A stretch of DNA of 5,001 bases. Source: Thermoflexales bacterium (GTDB lineage Bacteria > Chloroflexota > Anaerolineae > Fen-1058). The translations under genes were made by a program, and so were the position numbers. Every line of letters begins with the position of its first letter. Position 1 is the first letter of the stretch. The notes beneath the pieces are model-generated. The model saw only the letters and a program-made list of their open reading frames with translations, had not been told where the DNA came from and searched no databases. Of the stretch, positions 4,465-5,001 are shown piece by piece. The stretch spans positions 1-5,001 of the forward strand of contig JAUQXD010001217.1 in the NCBI GenBank assembly GCA_030834835.1. The letters are read 5' to 3'.

Positions 4465-5001
4465 TCAATCGAACATCACCACTTCTTTGCCGCTGAGCCG
4501 TTTGAGGATGACCGACGTGACGATGTCCAAGTGCCCGTCCTGATGGACGTAGTCCAGCTGATCGGCGGGAATGGTCAGCACCGGGCACAGCGTAAAATGT
4601 TCGATCCATTCATCGTACAACTGGTTCAGCCGCTCCAGATAATCGGGCGACATGTCGCGCTCATAATCGCGGCCACGCTGATGGATGCGGCCGGTCAGCG
4701 TGTCGACGTTGGCGCGCAGATAGACGACCAGATCGGGCGGCGGCAGATACAGCGTCAGGACTTCGTACAACTCGCGGTAGGTGGCGTAATCCCGATCGGA
4801 CATGTGACCCTGCCGGTACAGGTTTTTGGCGAAGATTTCGGCGTCTTCATAGATGCTGCGATCTTGAATGACGCTGCCGGGATGATCGAGCAGGCCGCGA
4901 TGATGGCGCAGCCGCTTCGACAGGAAGAAGACTTGCGAATGGAAACTCCACGATCGCATATCTTGATAGAAGTCGGACAGATAGGGGTTCTCGTCAACGG
5001 C
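4465..5001 (-). CDS. deoxynucleoside kinase (dCK/dGK family), N-terminus cut by window edge
   Basis: This family transfers phosphate from a nucleoside triphosphate to the 5'-hydroxyl of deoxynucleosides in the salvage of DNA precursors. The frame is open at the right edge and 178 residues are visible. It begins in the conserved ENPYLSDFYQD block, so the P-loop (GxxGxGK) must lie outside. Next come the helix WSFHSQVFFLSKR, the DRS motif in IQDRSIYEDAEIFA (about residues 46-59 of the visible part), LVVYLRA, and the LID arginines in GRIHQRGRDYE. These are the expected catalytic and lid elements in the right order. An internal ATG at 4959 is not the start, since the conserved ENPYL block precedes it. 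The stop is TGA 4467-4465. Specificity (dA, dG or dC) cannot be told. It is probably co-transcribed with the thrC-like gene 73 bases on. Confidence 0.9.
   Translation of the reverse strand, partial: AVDENPYLSDFYQDMRSWSFHSQVFFLSKRLRHHRGLLDHPGSVIQDRSIYEDAEIFAKNLYRQGHMSDRDYATYRELYEVLTLYLPPPDLVVYLRANVDTLTGRIHQRGRDYERDMSPDYLERLNQLYDEWIEHFTLCPVLTIPADQLDYVHQDGHLDIVTSVILKRLSGKEVVMFD

Noticed and set aside
1..5001. CRISPR array, tRNA, rRNA, riboswitch, insertion sequence or integrase
   Set aside because: No regularly spaced repeats, cloverleaf, ribosomal segments or transposase/integrase motifs were seen on either strand.

Overview
The window looks like a bacterial chromosome segment. Every supported gene lies on the minus strand. 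The right-hand nine tenths is GC-rich (63-67% in the lines I counted) and tightly packed. A Chloroflexota (Anaerolineae-like) origin is my best guess. It rests on the gene set (a deoxynucleoside kinase of the dCK/dGK type, a threonine synthase-like enzyme with an N-terminal zinc ribbon, a small stand-alone SET-domain protein) and on a CCTGACAGG/CCTGTCAGG palindrome of a kind I associate with that phylum. This is inference; no rRNA or other marker gene is present.

Reading in transcription order, right to left: (1) 5001-4465 is the C-terminal part of a deoxynucleoside kinase, cut by the right edge. (2) After a 73-base spacer with a small hairpin comes a threonine synthase-like PLP enzyme (4391-3210), ending inside a 34-bp perfect palindrome that probably ends its transcript. 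(3) A non-coding stretch (3024-3209) precedes a 200-residue SET-domain protein with a complete post-SET zinc cluster (3023-2421). Its last codons form one arm of a strong terminator. (4) A near-consensus sigma70 promoter (2350-2322) then drives a two-gene unit: a MarR-type regulator (2288-1851) and an MFS exporter (1836-544). The regulator's stop codon overlaps the exporter's ribosome binding site, and the exporter starts at TTG. This is a classic local repressor-plus-efflux arrangement.

(5) Left of about position 480 the character changes. GC falls through about 50% to 44% (133 of the first 300 bases). The 314-543 gap holds a good sigma70-like promoter, two tiny overlapping reading frames that look like a broken zinc-ribbon gene, and a GTTAGGT heptamer of the kind found at integron cassette junctions. 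It leads into a protein (313 to the left edge) that I recognise as a PD-(D/E)XK nuclease-like family of unknown function, cut off just before its expected E-x-K motif. This left edge is the most likely place for acquired DNA.

I found no CRISPR array, tRNA, rRNA, transposase or integrase, and no clear multi-gene novel system inside the window. The best leads are the left-edge putative nuclease with its possible cassette boundary, the SET protein, and a strong excess of the palindrome CGATCG.
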